From contig VZDJ01007753.1 of NCBI GenBank assembly GCA_008694505.1, positions 12,025,709 to 12,089,708 on the forward strand: a stretch of 64,000 bases of DNA, written 5' to 3'. Position 1 is the stretch's first letter. Every line of letters starts with the position of its first letter. The DNA comes from Cyanoderma ruficeps (taxonomy: Eukaryota; Chordata; Aves; Passeriformes; Timaliidae). Shown piece by piece: positions 1-12,457 of this stretch. The position numbers and the translations under genes were made by a program. The notes under the pieces are model-generated. The model was not told the DNA's origin. It saw nothing but the letters and a program-made list of their open reading frames with translations, and ran no database searches.

Positions 1-310
1 TTCATAGAATCATCATAGAGTAATTTAGATTGGTGGTCCACTACCTCCAACCCCTTCCATGAGCAGGGATGTCTTCAACCAGACCAGGTTGCTCAGAGCT
101 CCATCCAACCTGGCCTTGAGCGTTTCTAGTAAAGGTATATCTACCACCCTGCCGGCCAACCTCTTCCAGCATTTCAACACTAGAATTGTAAAAATGTTTC
201 TTCCTTAAGTGTGATCTGAATCTACCCTCATTCATTTAAAGCCATTACCCCGGTTCTATTGCAAAAGGCCCTAGTAGAAGGTCTGCCCCCATTTTTCTTA
301 TAAGAACCTG
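1..310 (-). mobile_element. CR1 LINE 3'-end fragment
   Basis: The plus strand opens with a degraded TTCATAGAATCATCATAGAG, which is the reverse complement of the CR1 terminal octamer repeat. It is followed by the typical CR1 3' region: a 'gaccaggttgctcagagctccatccaacctggccttgag' type block, then a 'ctaccctcattcatttaaagccattacccc' block. The element therefore lies on the minus strand, with its 3' end at or near the window start. Only about 300 bp of a multi-kb LINE are present, which is the usual 5'-truncated form. The frame of 64 codons inside it is not a gene. The right border is soft because similarity fades near position 290-310. Confidence 0.88.
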
Positions 311-3300
311 CATTTGTGGTATTGAGGCTGAGCCTGCCCAGATATCAGGGCTGCTGTTAGATGTGCCAAGGCGACCAGCCTGACATGCTGCCTCAGGTTT
401 ATTGTTACCCAGAATTTTGAAGAGTTAAGTGTACGGTAATGAATATAAACTGTGAAAGTAAATCTAACAGCCCTGGGTTTTTTTTCTGCCAGAATTACTT
501 ACAAGGACAGTGAGGGATGGAGCAAGAAATGCTGAAGCTGGTGTTTGCCCTTTCCTCAGGAATGAATGAAGGCTGGTGTTGGTGGGATTCTTTGGCTTCA
601 GTAACATCTTGCTCATTGGAATAAAACAAGACGTAAGTTGAGAATGAAGAGTGAATAGCTATTCAAGAAGGTTCTAGTTTAGGAAAACTTCTGGCACTGG
701 AAATGTTTATTAATATATGGCTAAATTTGTTAGCTGTGGGATGGAACAGATTTAAGAGCACCTCTTACTGCTACATTCTGAAAAACTAACGCTGGAAAAA
801 GAAACAATGATTTGTGGGGTGAAATGTGCTGAGAAGGTCAACCTATTGACTGGCTTAGGTTTAGACAGTAAATAAACTGTGAATAGAGCATTCTGGTATC
901 AGTTGAGTAGAAGGTTCTAGAACAGTCTTTATGATCTTGGCACCCATGGCACAGCAGTGCTCCAGGACTATGCCTGGAAAACCAGCAGCTATGGTCAGGC
1001 TGATAACCAGTACTTTGTTGCTTGGGGGGGAGAAGTGCAGTCTGATTCCTTCCTAAGCCTAATCTTCATCACAGCGTGGTGTTAGTGGAGTACCTGCAAG
1101 ATACAGGATCCTACTGAACATAGTTCTGTCCATGATCCACGGAAGTCTTTTATTATGTAAAAACAACTCACATTCTCCTCATTTTTCTTGCACACCCTGA
1201 TGCTACACCATAACTGCTGAGACCTTCTGTCATCTAAATAATGTCCTTCAATGTTGCTGTTTTCTTGTTCTGCTGCAAGCTTTGAGGGCATGATAAGAAC
1301 TGGTCATGGCCTGTACTTCTTTTCCAAAAGTAAAATCTAATCCCAGCTATACATGCAGTGTTGAAAAGAGTTTGATATTGCAGACTCAAATAAAGCACAA
1401 GTCTGGGGACCCTATCTGCCTGCCTGTACAAATTTCTGGGACTCATGAACAAAAGGAGCTCTAGTTACTTCTTATTCACAATCCTAATTTTAGTTGAAGA
1501 TTTTTGAGGCACTGCTTTCCTTGAAGTAATCATGGTTTGGGAGGAGTTTTCTGACTTGTTTACACTTATTTTTGGAGACCTACATGTTGGAGTCTAGTTG
1601 AAACACCTCAATGCTTATACTTTGGAACAAGAATTGTAAATCCAACCCGAGCTCTGGAGTTGAGTTAGCTCTCCAATAGGTCTCTGTCCAAGTTCAGCTG
1701 GAGCCACCAGGTGTTTGTCACAGCAGCCTCACCATGTTTTCAAAGCCCTCTGGCATTGCAGTAAAAACTGCTTATTGCAACCTCCTAATGCTGGTCTTAA
1801 CTGTGGTCTGCTAACGTCCAGAGGTCTCAGGGTAGGAGTAATTTCTAGGATGTTACTGATGGCTGCCCATTCAAATGGATCTCTGAATGCAAGTTAGTGT
1901 GGAACAAGTTTATTCCTAACTCCAGCATTTAGAGAGAGGACAGAGTTTTAAGTCTGCTCTGAATTTTGGCACAGGTGACAGAACTACTTGGGATCTTTCC
2001 ACCAGAGGGGCTGTCAGGATTTGGGCTGGGATTAAGATTTATCATTCTGTTCTGCCTTTCCTTGCCCACAGGGCAAGAATGAAGGCTGGTTCCAAGAAGG
2101 GCCATGGATATTTAGGTAGCAGTCAGGACAGCCTTAGGTGAGGCTAGGCTTAGGAAGCATTCAGGACAGCTTGGGGACTAAAAGGGGTTTGGGGGATCTA
2201 TTCAGGATTTGTAGTTTTAAGAGAGAGGTTGGTGATGGTTTTGGTAAATGCATGCAGCTTGATATGGCAAGTGGTTGGTGGACTGGATTTAAAACTAAGA
2301 TCAGGAAAAGAAAGTTTGTCATGATCTAAGGCTTCACCTCAGCCACAAGCTGATCTGATCTTGATGTGGAAATCACACCCCAAAAGCTTATATTGTGTGT
2401 TGCAGAGTCATCAGCTGTTGATCTTGTCACCATTATCCTACAGTTTCAAGTTGAAACTGTTTTTCTTGAGTCACACAACATATCAGTGCTGATTCTACTC
2501 CTTGGAAATCAAGAGTTGAGCTATGTAATAAATCAGAAATACTTGATCCTGCCTTACTCCAATTATACAATTATATTTAATTTCAGTTTTTCATTGTCTA
2601 AAATGTCACTGCACTGTCTTTTGGCAGTTTTTCTCCTTTCAGTACTTTTTCTCCCTCCCTCACCTCCCACTGCTCTAACCATTCTTCAGCTAGGGACTTG
2701 AAGAAAAAGGAGTGTGAAGGCAGTGTTGTTAATGGGATTAAATATCCCATTTTATTCCATATTTAGTTGCTGAACTAGCAGCTTGAAACATTTTGATCTC
2801 TTAAAAATCCAGGGAGTGGGACTCTTTGGCAGAAATTTACCTTTTCTCATTCCTTGAAGGTTTCCAACTCCATTAAGCCTTGGAGTGGAGAATGCGCTTT
2901 GAAGGCCCTTGAGAAAGTTGCTGTGATATGAAAAGGGCTCAAGTTCCTGTGATCTTTGTGTATGAGGATTTCTTTCTTGGAAGCAGTTCCTCAGACCCTT
3001 GTTGCAGAGTGCCTTGTCATCTTAGTGCACTAATACTCCTTTCCAAAATGCTCTGAGGGGGGTTGTTTTGTTTAAGGGAAAGAGAAGGGAGTTTCCCTTG
3101 TGCTTGCCAAGGTAAGAGGCAAACCTCTTCTGAAGCTACTGCCATCCCCTATTACCCTTGAGGGCTTCTTGTCATCACCTGCTATTACCAGAGAGTTTAT
3201 GAACTTCCTCAATGGCTTATTTCAAACTAAAGTGTCCACGTTCCTTCTAGAGCCTACTGCTTACCAGCTCCATCCCAAATTCAGTGGCATGGGAGAGATT

Positions 3301-4872
3301 CTCAGAGCTTCTAACTTTAAGTCCTCAGTGTACTGCACTAAATGCTGCCACCAGCTTCAGTCAGGGAATGCAGGGTGCCTCTCAGCAAGAGAAGATGAGG
3401 AGCTGGTTTAATTGGGACTTTCAAAGATGTGGACTTAATTGGGCAATTTTGTTCCTCTTGCTTGGGGATAGGAGGAATCACTGCAAATAGCCAATGGAAA
3501 GTTTTATGAGAACAGTTAAATATCTGCTGCACCTTCTTGTTCTTTTCTATGCAGGCTGGAGCTCCTCAGACTACTTTCAACTGATGTCAGGATTTTTTAT
3601 CATTTACAAGTGCTGCTCCCATCACCCTTTCAGCAGCCTTGTTCTACTTGGCTATTTCCCCATTGGGACAGTGCATTCCCTATCTGTGATCCATAGTGGA
3701 GAGAAGCAAACCACTGTTTTGGGTCAGATACTTCATCTAAGGGTGAGATGATTCCCAAACTCTTCCCATCCCAGAAAAACCCTGGTTATACCCTCTTCCA
3801 AAGAGATAAAGAGCTTTGCTTTCTTTTGTGATTTCTCTTTCTCACAAAAATCTGTGATCACTTTTTTTGTTTAAAAGAAGCTATAGATTTTAATTTGTGT
3901 TGAAATGCCTACAGATTTTTCAGTAAAAATTAATAAAACCTGGAATGAAAAGAACAAAGGGGATGTGCACTGAATATTTTTTCTATTTTTCAGTAAATGA
4001 AAAATCTTCAAAAGAAATCTGTTGCACATTTTTCTTTGTCTAGGAAAAACAATTTCTTGTCTAGCCCCTGTGTGTATGTAAAACACCTTGCCCTTTCCCC
4101 TCTCTAATGTTAAGATTTATAGGCTTTCTTTCCAACTGCTAGTCTTTCCTTCACTGAAGAAAAATAAAAACATCAATAAATTTCCAAATTCAGCTGCCAA
4201 AACCAATTCATCATTTGAACATAGGCACCAGCTCTGATAAGATATGGACCTGCATCATTCAGCCTATTTCATGAATTTTTATTTAGTTACTGTTCTTACT
4301 CCATAGGGAAAAATATTCTACTGAAGCCAAAAATTGGTGGGTCATTTTCCATCTAACAATTCCATATGTTACCTGCCAGGCCCCCATGTGACAGACTAGT
4401 GACTATTTGGGAGCACTGCTCTGTTGCTCTGTATTTAGTTCCAGTCTCAGTATCGGGTATATAAAATTGAAATGTGTTTCTCCTTTCTGCTCCCTTTTCA
4501 TTTATAGTTTTATAAAAATCCCCAGTCTATATGCCAAGTCCCACTTAATCTTCAGCTGTCGTTTAAACCAAATATACAAACATTTGTGATAAATAACATA
4601 ACACATTTATATAAACCATCCCATTCTCCTAATAGGTCTCCCTAAATTAAGTCACCAGTAATGTGTTAGTACGCACATCTGTATTTCTGATTTTCTGTAA
4701 TATCATCTCAGGAATTTTAAAGATACAGGTCTCCAAGTCTGTCAAACTTACAAACTTATTTTTCCTTAATCTCTTTGTGAAACATAGATGTATAACTTTA
4801 ATTTTTAGAAGAATTGTATGAGCATGAAAACTGTGTCCCACAGTAACCCTCTTGCTGTATTTATTTTAGGGG
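311..4872. other. Unique noncoding DNA, no gene seen
   Basis: Both strands were read and no exon-like frame, RNA gene or recognisable repeat was found. The longest plus frame (2366-2701, 111 codons) encodes a hydrophobic Leu/Ile/Phe-rich string. That is what T-rich DNA gives by chance, and it has no domain I recognise. A 7-G run sits near 1024. Other frames (3100-3411, 3494-3751) overlap each other on the same strand without any coding signature. Confidence 0.6.
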
Positions 4873-4899
4873 TTTTTCTTTTTTTTTTTTTTTTTNNNN
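4873..4899. other. Poly-T tract ending in a 4-N gap
   Basis: A run of T interrupted by a single C (4873-4895) ends in four N (4896-4899). The N mark unresolved homopolymer length in the assembly, so the true length is unknown. Seen from the minus strand it is a poly-A run, but no polyadenylation signal or retrocopied gene is recognisable in the bases to its right. Confidence 0.9.
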
Positions 4900-6331
4900 G
4901 AAAAACATTTAGCTTCCTTATTTCTGATTTGACATGACCTGACATAGCATTCACCCTTCAGCAATCATCTATCTTGGCACACTTTGGATTTAGCTAAGTG
5001 AAGAGACATTTTATTTCATGCTTAAAATGTTTCTGTGAAAATTGGTAAACCAACCTCCAGTGAGGAGAGAGGCAGAAGTAGAGGCAAGACAGGAAGAAGC
5101 CATAAAATTCAAAGAACCTTCTTTGAAAGTCAAGTGCTCCCCAAAACATGATTTGTCTCTCTAACTTTGGGAACACCCCTGAGGGACTTAAATTGACAGC
5201 CTAGTCACAGCTGAACACATAATCTGAACTAGGAGGTGAGCCCTTCAGTGGCTGCTGAAGGGAGCCTCAGACTATAGATCAGAGTCATTACTGCAGGGCT
5301 ATTGGTACCTCTGCCCTTGTCTGTGGAATCCAGGCATGGGTGACTCCATTTTACACTCAACACACCACATTCCCCTGCCCTTTGAATAATCCCAACTTGG
5401 CTGGTTCTTTCAAGTTTCAGCTCTTGAGTAAGGTCTGGAATGTCTCTTGGGATACGCTTGTGGCAAACATATGTTGGGGTGTAGACCACATGTATGGTGG
5501 TGGTGGGGGAAAAAATTAGTATGTGGAAACTTCTTTCTCTCTCTCCTCTCCACCCTCTTTGTCACCAATCCATTTCCATGGTTTAACATTTGTGATCTGA
5601 AGAATCTGTTCCACAGGCCCTATTTCTGGCTCACTCTGCAAGTTATTCTGTTTAACAGGCCTTGCCAAAAGTGGTTGATGATAGCATGAGGGAGAAGTCT
5701 CATGGTTTTCAGCTACCCTATTCCCATGAAACCCCCGCTACAGAGCTGACATTAAGTGAAATCACTGCTGAACTAGAACGTTCTTATCTCATTCAGTGGA
5801 ACCTGTTCTTACTGGGGTGTGACATCCTTCCCCCAGTGGCAGTGCACACCATTAAACTGTTGAAGATCTGCAGATCTTCCTGATATATGGGATTAGTTTC
5901 AAATGTTTTTGCTTTGCTGCATATACTAGAAATGTGCTCTTTCCACTTCACTGAACCAAGTAGATCCCAGGTTTCTAGTTTGGGGTTTTTTAACTGGGTT
6001 TTTGTTTTTTTTTTTTTTTCACTGTAGGTGGCTTGGATCTAGGAACCTCAGGTAAAGTATCCTTCATATTGTCTGTGATGCTTGACGTGAGGTGAAAAAG
6101 GCTATTTCCAGCACTGTCAAAAAATGATTGTAAGGAGATTCCAGACTTGAGGAAAGTAGGCTGTTGGCAATGCTGGTTAAAACTGGGGAAATCTGCTAGA
6201 AGGTCATAAGAATTCATTGCTGGGAAGCAGAAAGGTAGGAATGGAGACAAGGTCACATAAGCATCACTAATGCCTCATGCCCCTGGCTCCTGGAAGCTTA
6301 GGTGCTCCTCTTGGAACTCCAAGAGCCAGTT
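4900..6331. other. Unique noncoding DNA with an 18-bp palindrome and T-tract
   Basis: No gene is recognised. The stretch contains a perfect 18-bp palindrome at 5862-5879 (see findings) and a poly-T run at 6005-6019. Short frames on both strands (5229-5489 minus, 5447-5689 plus, 5990-6256 minus) have no domain signature and are treated as chance. Confidence 0.55.
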
Positions 6332-7159
6332 TCAGTGCCAATACAAGAGGTGGGAGTGGGCAACCCTATGACCAAGAAGAGCAATTCTGCTGCTCTGGTA
6401 GGGTCTAGATCTAATCTCCTCACTGCTAACCTGTGAAAGGGCAGAAAACTGGAGTTTTTCTTCTGAGATCCTTATCAGACTGCAATTCATATTAGTTGTG
6501 GCTGGGCAAGAATGCCAGAATTCATTAGAAATTTCATCCTTTTGAAATTCCCCAGGAGCTAAGCAAGGATAAAAGGAGCATCTAGCAAACAGGGACAATA
6601 ATGAACATGTAGGCTGCTGGCAACAACATGCAGAGTGAGGTACATCCTGGTGTTGCTCCCTAATATTCTCCATTAACAGCCCACAGGCATCCTGGGGAAG
6701 GAAATACAGCAGACCAAAGGCCAGAGAACAGACAAAACAGGAAAGGTACAAGCATTCGAGACCCCTTGCAAATGAATCTGATTTATTAAAATGTATCCCA
6801 CCTTCAGACAGAAGCTTTATCAACTGCCCTCCTGACCCTTTGTCCTTCTGTCTCTCTGCTTTAAGCCTGTTGCCTAGCTGGGAGCTCTGCCTTGACATTT
6901 GTAGCCATCTCATTTTATCAAAATTGCTTGTTCTTTGACTAGATCTTTTTCTCATGCCCCTTAAATTTGAGCCGAATGAATTTTGCTCGGTCTCCACTAT
7001 TTCTTTTTCTGCTGCTAGTGAGTATGGGAATGGAGGAGTTTGCCTTCTTTTTGTCATTTCTGTAACTCCTTCCAAGCAGCTGGAATTTATTTTAATAAAG
7101 TTCATTTCAATGGAGCCTGAAGCCATAATACATGAGGCTGTGATCTCAGACGAGCTCAT
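6332..7159 (-). other. 275-codon open frame of uncertain status
   Basis: This is the longest open frame in the window and is clearly longer than the other frames here. The predicted protein starts MSSSEITASC and ends in SHLLYWH. It has a basic middle (near residues 65-110), a Cys-rich stretch (about residues 175-200) and one weakly hydrophobic segment (about residues 138-158). I recognise no domain, signal peptide or repeat. It could be a chance frame in stop-poor DNA, a terminal exon of an unannotated transcript, or part of a noncoding RNA. The plus-strand end of this block (about 7075-7165) looks like an AT-rich conserved noncoding element, which would explain unusual composition without coding. 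Coding status is more likely false than true. Confidence 0.15.
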
Positions 7160-10100
7160 AAATTAAGTAGGGTCAGCTCTGGTCACTGCATGCATAGGAG
7201 ACCTCCAAGGACACCCTGCGTGCTGTTCAGACTGTGCCAAGGATGCAGAGACTGCCAGACTGTGCCTGCCCAGGAGGCTGTCTCCTTTGGTATGCTGTCT
7301 CTGGACACTGCCAAATGCTTCACAGGGAGATACACGATCCCTGCATTGGGAGAGTTATTCTTAACTGATCTTAAGATCCTTCTAAACCTTTGTGGCATGG
7401 AGCTGCTGGCTCACGTGTGCAAGGGGAGCTGGGGCCACTGGGTGCTGTCTGCTTCCACAATGCCTGGGCCATACACTCACAGTCGTACAAAAGGCTGCTC
7501 TGTCTGCCACCAGCCCCATCCCAAACGTCACTGTCTGTCCTGAAGGGTGACTGCACCACCGAGGTATCTTGACTTTGTGAGGGAAGGAGCCAACTGGAAC
7601 ATACCCTTTGCAGTTTTCCCCCTGAAGCTGGATAGTAAGTATGTGTTCTCAAAAGGTATATAGTCTTGTCATAAAGACTCCAAAAGATGGTGACCTCTGC
7701 TGTTATGCTGTAGTAGTTCTGACTTCCCAGAAATTACAACTCATTTAAATAAGAAAGAACTTTTCTTGTTGAACTTACAGCTGTTGGTTCACATTATGCC
7801 TCTGACAGAAAGACTGGAGCGCTTGTCTGCTTGCCTCCTCCGCGTATTAAATGCTTTTCTGTGTGTAAATCCCTATATTCAGCAATTATGTCACCTCTAA
7901 AACTTCTCCTCTGTAGGCTGAATTAATTGAATAGAATAAGCCTTACATTTGAAGTCTTGTTTTTCAGTTCTTGTGGTCCCTACTACAGATAGCCGGGCTC
8001 AGTGATAAAGCCTGTGTGCTTTGATATCCCGCAGTGTTTTTAATTCAGATTACAATAAAATCCACTGATTAGCAGTAAAATAATCCTTTAGGCTATGTTC
8101 GACAGTGGTTTTTCTTCATCAGTGAACCTACTAATTTAACCTTTCCCCTCCCAAGTTGAGGAAACTCCCAAAAATACTAAACATTTTTTCCGGTTAACAT
8201 TTAACAGCTTTTCTAATACCTTGGTCTTGACTTAGTATTTAAAGCAACTATGAGATGTGGTCTTTTTTTTCTGGAATAGCACGATGTGGAAAGAGGGGCC
8301 CTCAAAGAGCAGGAAGGCCTCCAGGTCAGGAACTTTCAAAAGCTGTCCTGTGACCTTCGCACTACTGAGGCATGTACCAAGCTCAGGAGAAGCCTCTTCC
8401 CTTTTTTTATAGTCTCTGGTGGTGTTGAGTGAGATAGGACTATTTGTTTTCCTTCTCTTGTTTTTCTAGTCCCTTTTCCTCTTGCCGTAGTGTGCTACTT
8501 CACCAGCCGTGGAATCAGAGTTTGCACAGAGATATTATTCACCAAAAGATTAAGTTTGTAGCACTGCTCTGCTTCTCACTTCTTTCTTGATGCCTTTTCT
8601 TTTGCATAGCTTCAAGATTATCTCACAATTTCAGAAGGAACAAACTAGAGTCAAATGCTGTTTGAGCAGGCATTATGTGGGCTTTTCCACTGACAAAACT
8701 GATAACATTTCTCATTTCTGACCAGAGATTCACTTTGTGACTCTCTTCAGTTTTTTTTCTCAGCCTTGAAATCTGTTATCTGTCTGGAGTGCCGAATGTT
8801 TCAGTTTTTATTGGTCTGAATGTGAAGCACATCAGTAACAGCCTCTATATAACAGACAGGCAGACGCTAATCTGCAAGTCTCACTTGACTTTGAGTTTGT
8901 TTGGTATCTGATCTAAGTCTGCAAAGGGACTGTGATGAAACACAGTGTTAATGCTTGTCACTAATTAGCTTCCTTACCTTCTTAGTGTCTGTCCCATCAC
9001 CTGAGAAATAGTGCTTGAATGGTGTCAGGAGTGGAAAATATTCTGGATCTGGATACCAGTGCTGTTGTACACTCCTGAAGTTCTGTCTGGGCAATGACAA
9101 GGACTCAGCCAGATGGTTTTGCTTGAGAATGAGTGGATATCTGTAAGGGCTGTGTTTAATTTTCTTCCTGCACCAAAGAAGACACTCTTCAGCATCCAAC
9201 CTGCATTTAGTTATAATTTTTCTCAGGGTTAGTGTCCAGGGTGTATTGCAATCTCTCTTGTATTTTGTTGTGTCAGTATCAGGAGGCTGTTCCTGGTTTC
9301 AAGTGTGCTGCAGGAGCTTTCTTGGTAGCTATGAAGTCTCCTGGATGAGTGGGCTGAAGTGGCAGAGGCTGTTATGCTACTTAAATGATTGATGCAGGAG
9401 AAAGGTATACTGAGTCAAGTCAAACCAAATGGAGAGTGGGAGGAAGTTGAGTCAGAGGTTCTAAACATGCATCAAGGAGGAAACTTCAAACATTTTTCTC
9501 CTTCTCGTTTGCAGAAACAAACAGAATTCTGCAATGACCTCCAATGTGTTGTGTGAATGGGCGTTGATGTGGGTGACTCTGTGTCTCCATAACATGCTAC
9601 AGATGTTTTTCTGTTTGCTTGTTTGCTCTGGACATTTTGTTCAGTTCAGCTTTGTATTGTTTTCCAGACTGTTATAAAAAAGCTCGTCCTCAGGCACTAG
9701 GCACTATTTGGTGGAGGTACAGATTCCACTGATTTCACATTTACCACCTCTTGAGATTAGGAAGAGCTACCTTCCTATGCCAGAATGCACCAACAGGCTC
9801 TGCAACGTTCCCTGCCCCCAGCAAGGGTTTTGGTTGCCTGTGCCCAGGAGCAGGTCTGCTATGTGCAGCTGTAACCTGGGGTGAGACACTGTGAAACAAG
9901 GTCTGTAAGATCCGTGTGGAGCCCTGGCAGGGTCCCCCCCCGGAGAGACCTGGGAGAGTGGTGAGAGCCACTGCTAAACTCAGGCCCTTTGTCCTAACTG
10001 GAGCTGTGTTGTGCATGTGCCTGACCATGTTCCTACCTCTGGTGCCTGACCCAGTGACTGGAATTCATTGCCTGACTCAAGAGCTGCCTTGCCTGTGTGA

Positions 10101-12339
10101 ACTTCTCTGGTCTGAGGCCCACCCTGATTAGAGTCACTGGACATGCTCTGCTTCCTTGCTCCTGCCCTCGTGGGTGGGAGCACTGCCCTGCCTGCCCTGC
10201 TGTCACCCTCAGCCCTTGCAGAGCAGCCCCCTCCTGTTGCTCTGACACCCTGCGTCTGGCAAAGCTACAACTGAGATATGCAGGGCATCCCAAGCTTGTA
10301 CTAATAAAACCTTAACAACATCCCTCACCACGATGTGTTTTTGAAATGCATCCAAGAGGTTAAAAGCTGAATTTGGAATACTAATCACCTCCTTTCCATT
10401 AAGCCAAGATTTTTTGGTGGTGTTCAAGCTTCCAGGGAAAGGAAAAGCCTACATCAGAGATGGAGGGAGACATTTGAAAGACAAGATCAGCTTTTCATAC
10501 ATAATATCACACCTTCAAAGTCCACTAGCTAGCACCAGTAGCACATGATTTATTTCAAATTAGTTCCATGTGATGGAGTATTTTGAGAGGTCATATGTGC
10601 CTTTTGCAGAATTGTTTAAATATATTGGGTTTATGGAAAGTTAGTTATCAGCAGTCTCAGCCTCAATGCATTAATGAGTGATGCAAACTGTACAATAGGT
10701 ACAGTACCTCACATGTATTCACAGGGTTCTACACACAGAGTGTTTTAAAATAGGATCTCCTTATAGCTTTTATTTCCAAATAACACTTCAGAGACAGCAC
10801 TTCAGAGATCTTGCAGTTTGTTTGAAAGAAGCCTTCCAGCAAAAAATGGGAATTGCTTTAGTTGTCTTCCATGTGGGCTGGACAAACTTACTTTACCACA
10901 GCCTTTAGAAAAGTATTTTTCAGCTGCTCTTTTTTTTTTCTGACCAGAGACTGAAAACAGAGGCCGAAACAAAAGCATCTTACAGGCCACTGGAGAAGAT
11001 AGAAGGAGGCCATGTGAAGAGAGATTTTCTGGCTGTGATTCCCTTTCTTGCTTTCAAAGCCCTTGACATATTCTGCATTCCACCTAATCCCCCCAGATTC
11101 AGACGCTAGCACCACTGGGGCAATCTATGTGTCCTTTTCCAGTCAGCAAATGGAGTAGCTTGCTGGGGATGGGGATGACTGACTCCTACTGCCCAGAGAT
11201 TTCCTTGACTGCCAAGAGTTCCCACCACACCGACTGAATGGATTTGCTTGGGGTAACAGACCCTGACATCTAAGATGAAGCGGGTAAGGGAGGAAGAATA
11301 CAGCAACTGAACTGATTCCTGACTTTCCAATGTGTAAGTATCCTAAACTGTGGGAAAAACTCATCCATGCTTCTTGGAAGTCTCCACAATCTCTTCTTTG
11401 TGTCCTCTTTCAGGGCAGAACTGACAGGAACTGAGACAACAATCAGCCTGTATACTTAATTAGTGCAATATCCCTTGAGTGGCCTGCTGCTTTTAGGCAT
11501 AGATATAATCTGCTGTGCATGACATCCATGTCATAGATATTTGGAATACAAGGTGGGAAAAACATCTCATTTTTCTGTGTGCTATCTCATCCATTCCTCT
11601 TCGGTCACTGGGGGTGTCTTCTACAGGCAAAACAGGACTGGGAGAAAGTACTGATGGGAGCTCAAAGGCACAGCCTAATGTATCTTGCCAAAATAAGTAC
11701 TTGGGGAAAAGCACAGAACTTCTCTGTCTCTGCAGCCCCCCTTTCCATGCAGCAGGATCTGAGCAAGTGGCTCTGTGTGATTGCAATTATCAAGTCCATT
11801 CCTGTATCTACAAGGAAGTTCTAAATACCAAGAACATGAACCTGGGAGAAGCTTCATACAGAGGTGGCAGGACCAGCAACTCAAGAAGCAGTTAGAAGTG
11901 CATCACTGAAGAAGACAGTTTATTATGTAGTGAATATTGCATTTGTTTAACACTGCAAACAGACACATAATATGAAATCAGGCACTTGAGATGAGTCCCT
12001 GTTCACCAAACCCACTTGTTTTACAGTATCCACACTGCTACAGACCCTCAGCTGTCCCCCTGGGCAGCAGTAGAAGTTGGCAGAGTGTGGACATGGATGT
12101 TCCCTGCCTGATGCCTCCTTGCTGTGGCCTTGCAACATAGGACTACATATCAATGTTCAGTGGGTATTTTTCCTAATTCCTCTTGAAAAGCTGGCACCCA
12201 CTGAACTTTGCCCAGTGACTGCAGTACACAGCTATAATTTGTTTTCTGACAATCTCCCTCTTAGCTGTTGGGGCCATTTAAGAGTAATCTACTTGTGGTC
12301 CATTATTCTAAATGCTTCAAGAGTGAACTTGTTTAGATA
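7160..12339. other. Unique noncoding DNA, no gene seen
   Basis: Overlapping short frames on both strands (7183-7652, 9741-10427, 11106-11364, 11493-11895) contradict one another and carry no domain. Around 7880-7925 a few words resemble an internal CR1 segment, but the match is too weak to call. The GC-richer patch 9740-10300 has frames on several phases because stops are rarer there. It shows no CpG density and no splice-bounded exon. Confidence 0.55.
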
Positions 12340-12457
12340 AGGCCTTGAGCCTTATCCACAACCTGGGAAGTGTCCCTGCCCATGGCAGGGCAGGTGAGAC
12401 TAGATGATCTTTAATGTCCATTCCAGCCTCTTAACACTCTATGATTCTATGATTATT
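12340..12457 (+). mobile_element. CR1 LINE 3' tail
   Basis: The block carries the CR1 3'-end words 'cctgggaagtgtccctgcccatggcaggg' and 'agactagatgatctttaatgtccattccagcc'. It finishes with the tandem octamer ending TCTATGATTCTATGATTA, so the element is on the plus strand with its 3' end near 12457. Only about 120 bp remain, making this a strongly 5'-truncated insertion. It has no coding capacity. Confidence 0.92.

Noticed and set aside
2366..2701. 111-codon hydrophobic plus-strand frame
   Set aside because: The Leu/Ile/Phe-rich product follows from T-rich DNA. It has no signal-peptide and mature-domain arrangement and no recognised family.
7880..7925. Possible internal CR1 fragment ('atgtcacctctaaaacttctcctctgtaggctgaa')
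   Set aside because: Only one CR1-like word block of about 40 bp, with no flanking CR1 sequence on either side. It is too weak to call.
9740..10430. GC-richer patch with open frames on both strands, considered as an exon or CpG island
   Set aside because: CpG dinucleotides are few, the frames contradict each other, and no splice-bounded exon is visible.
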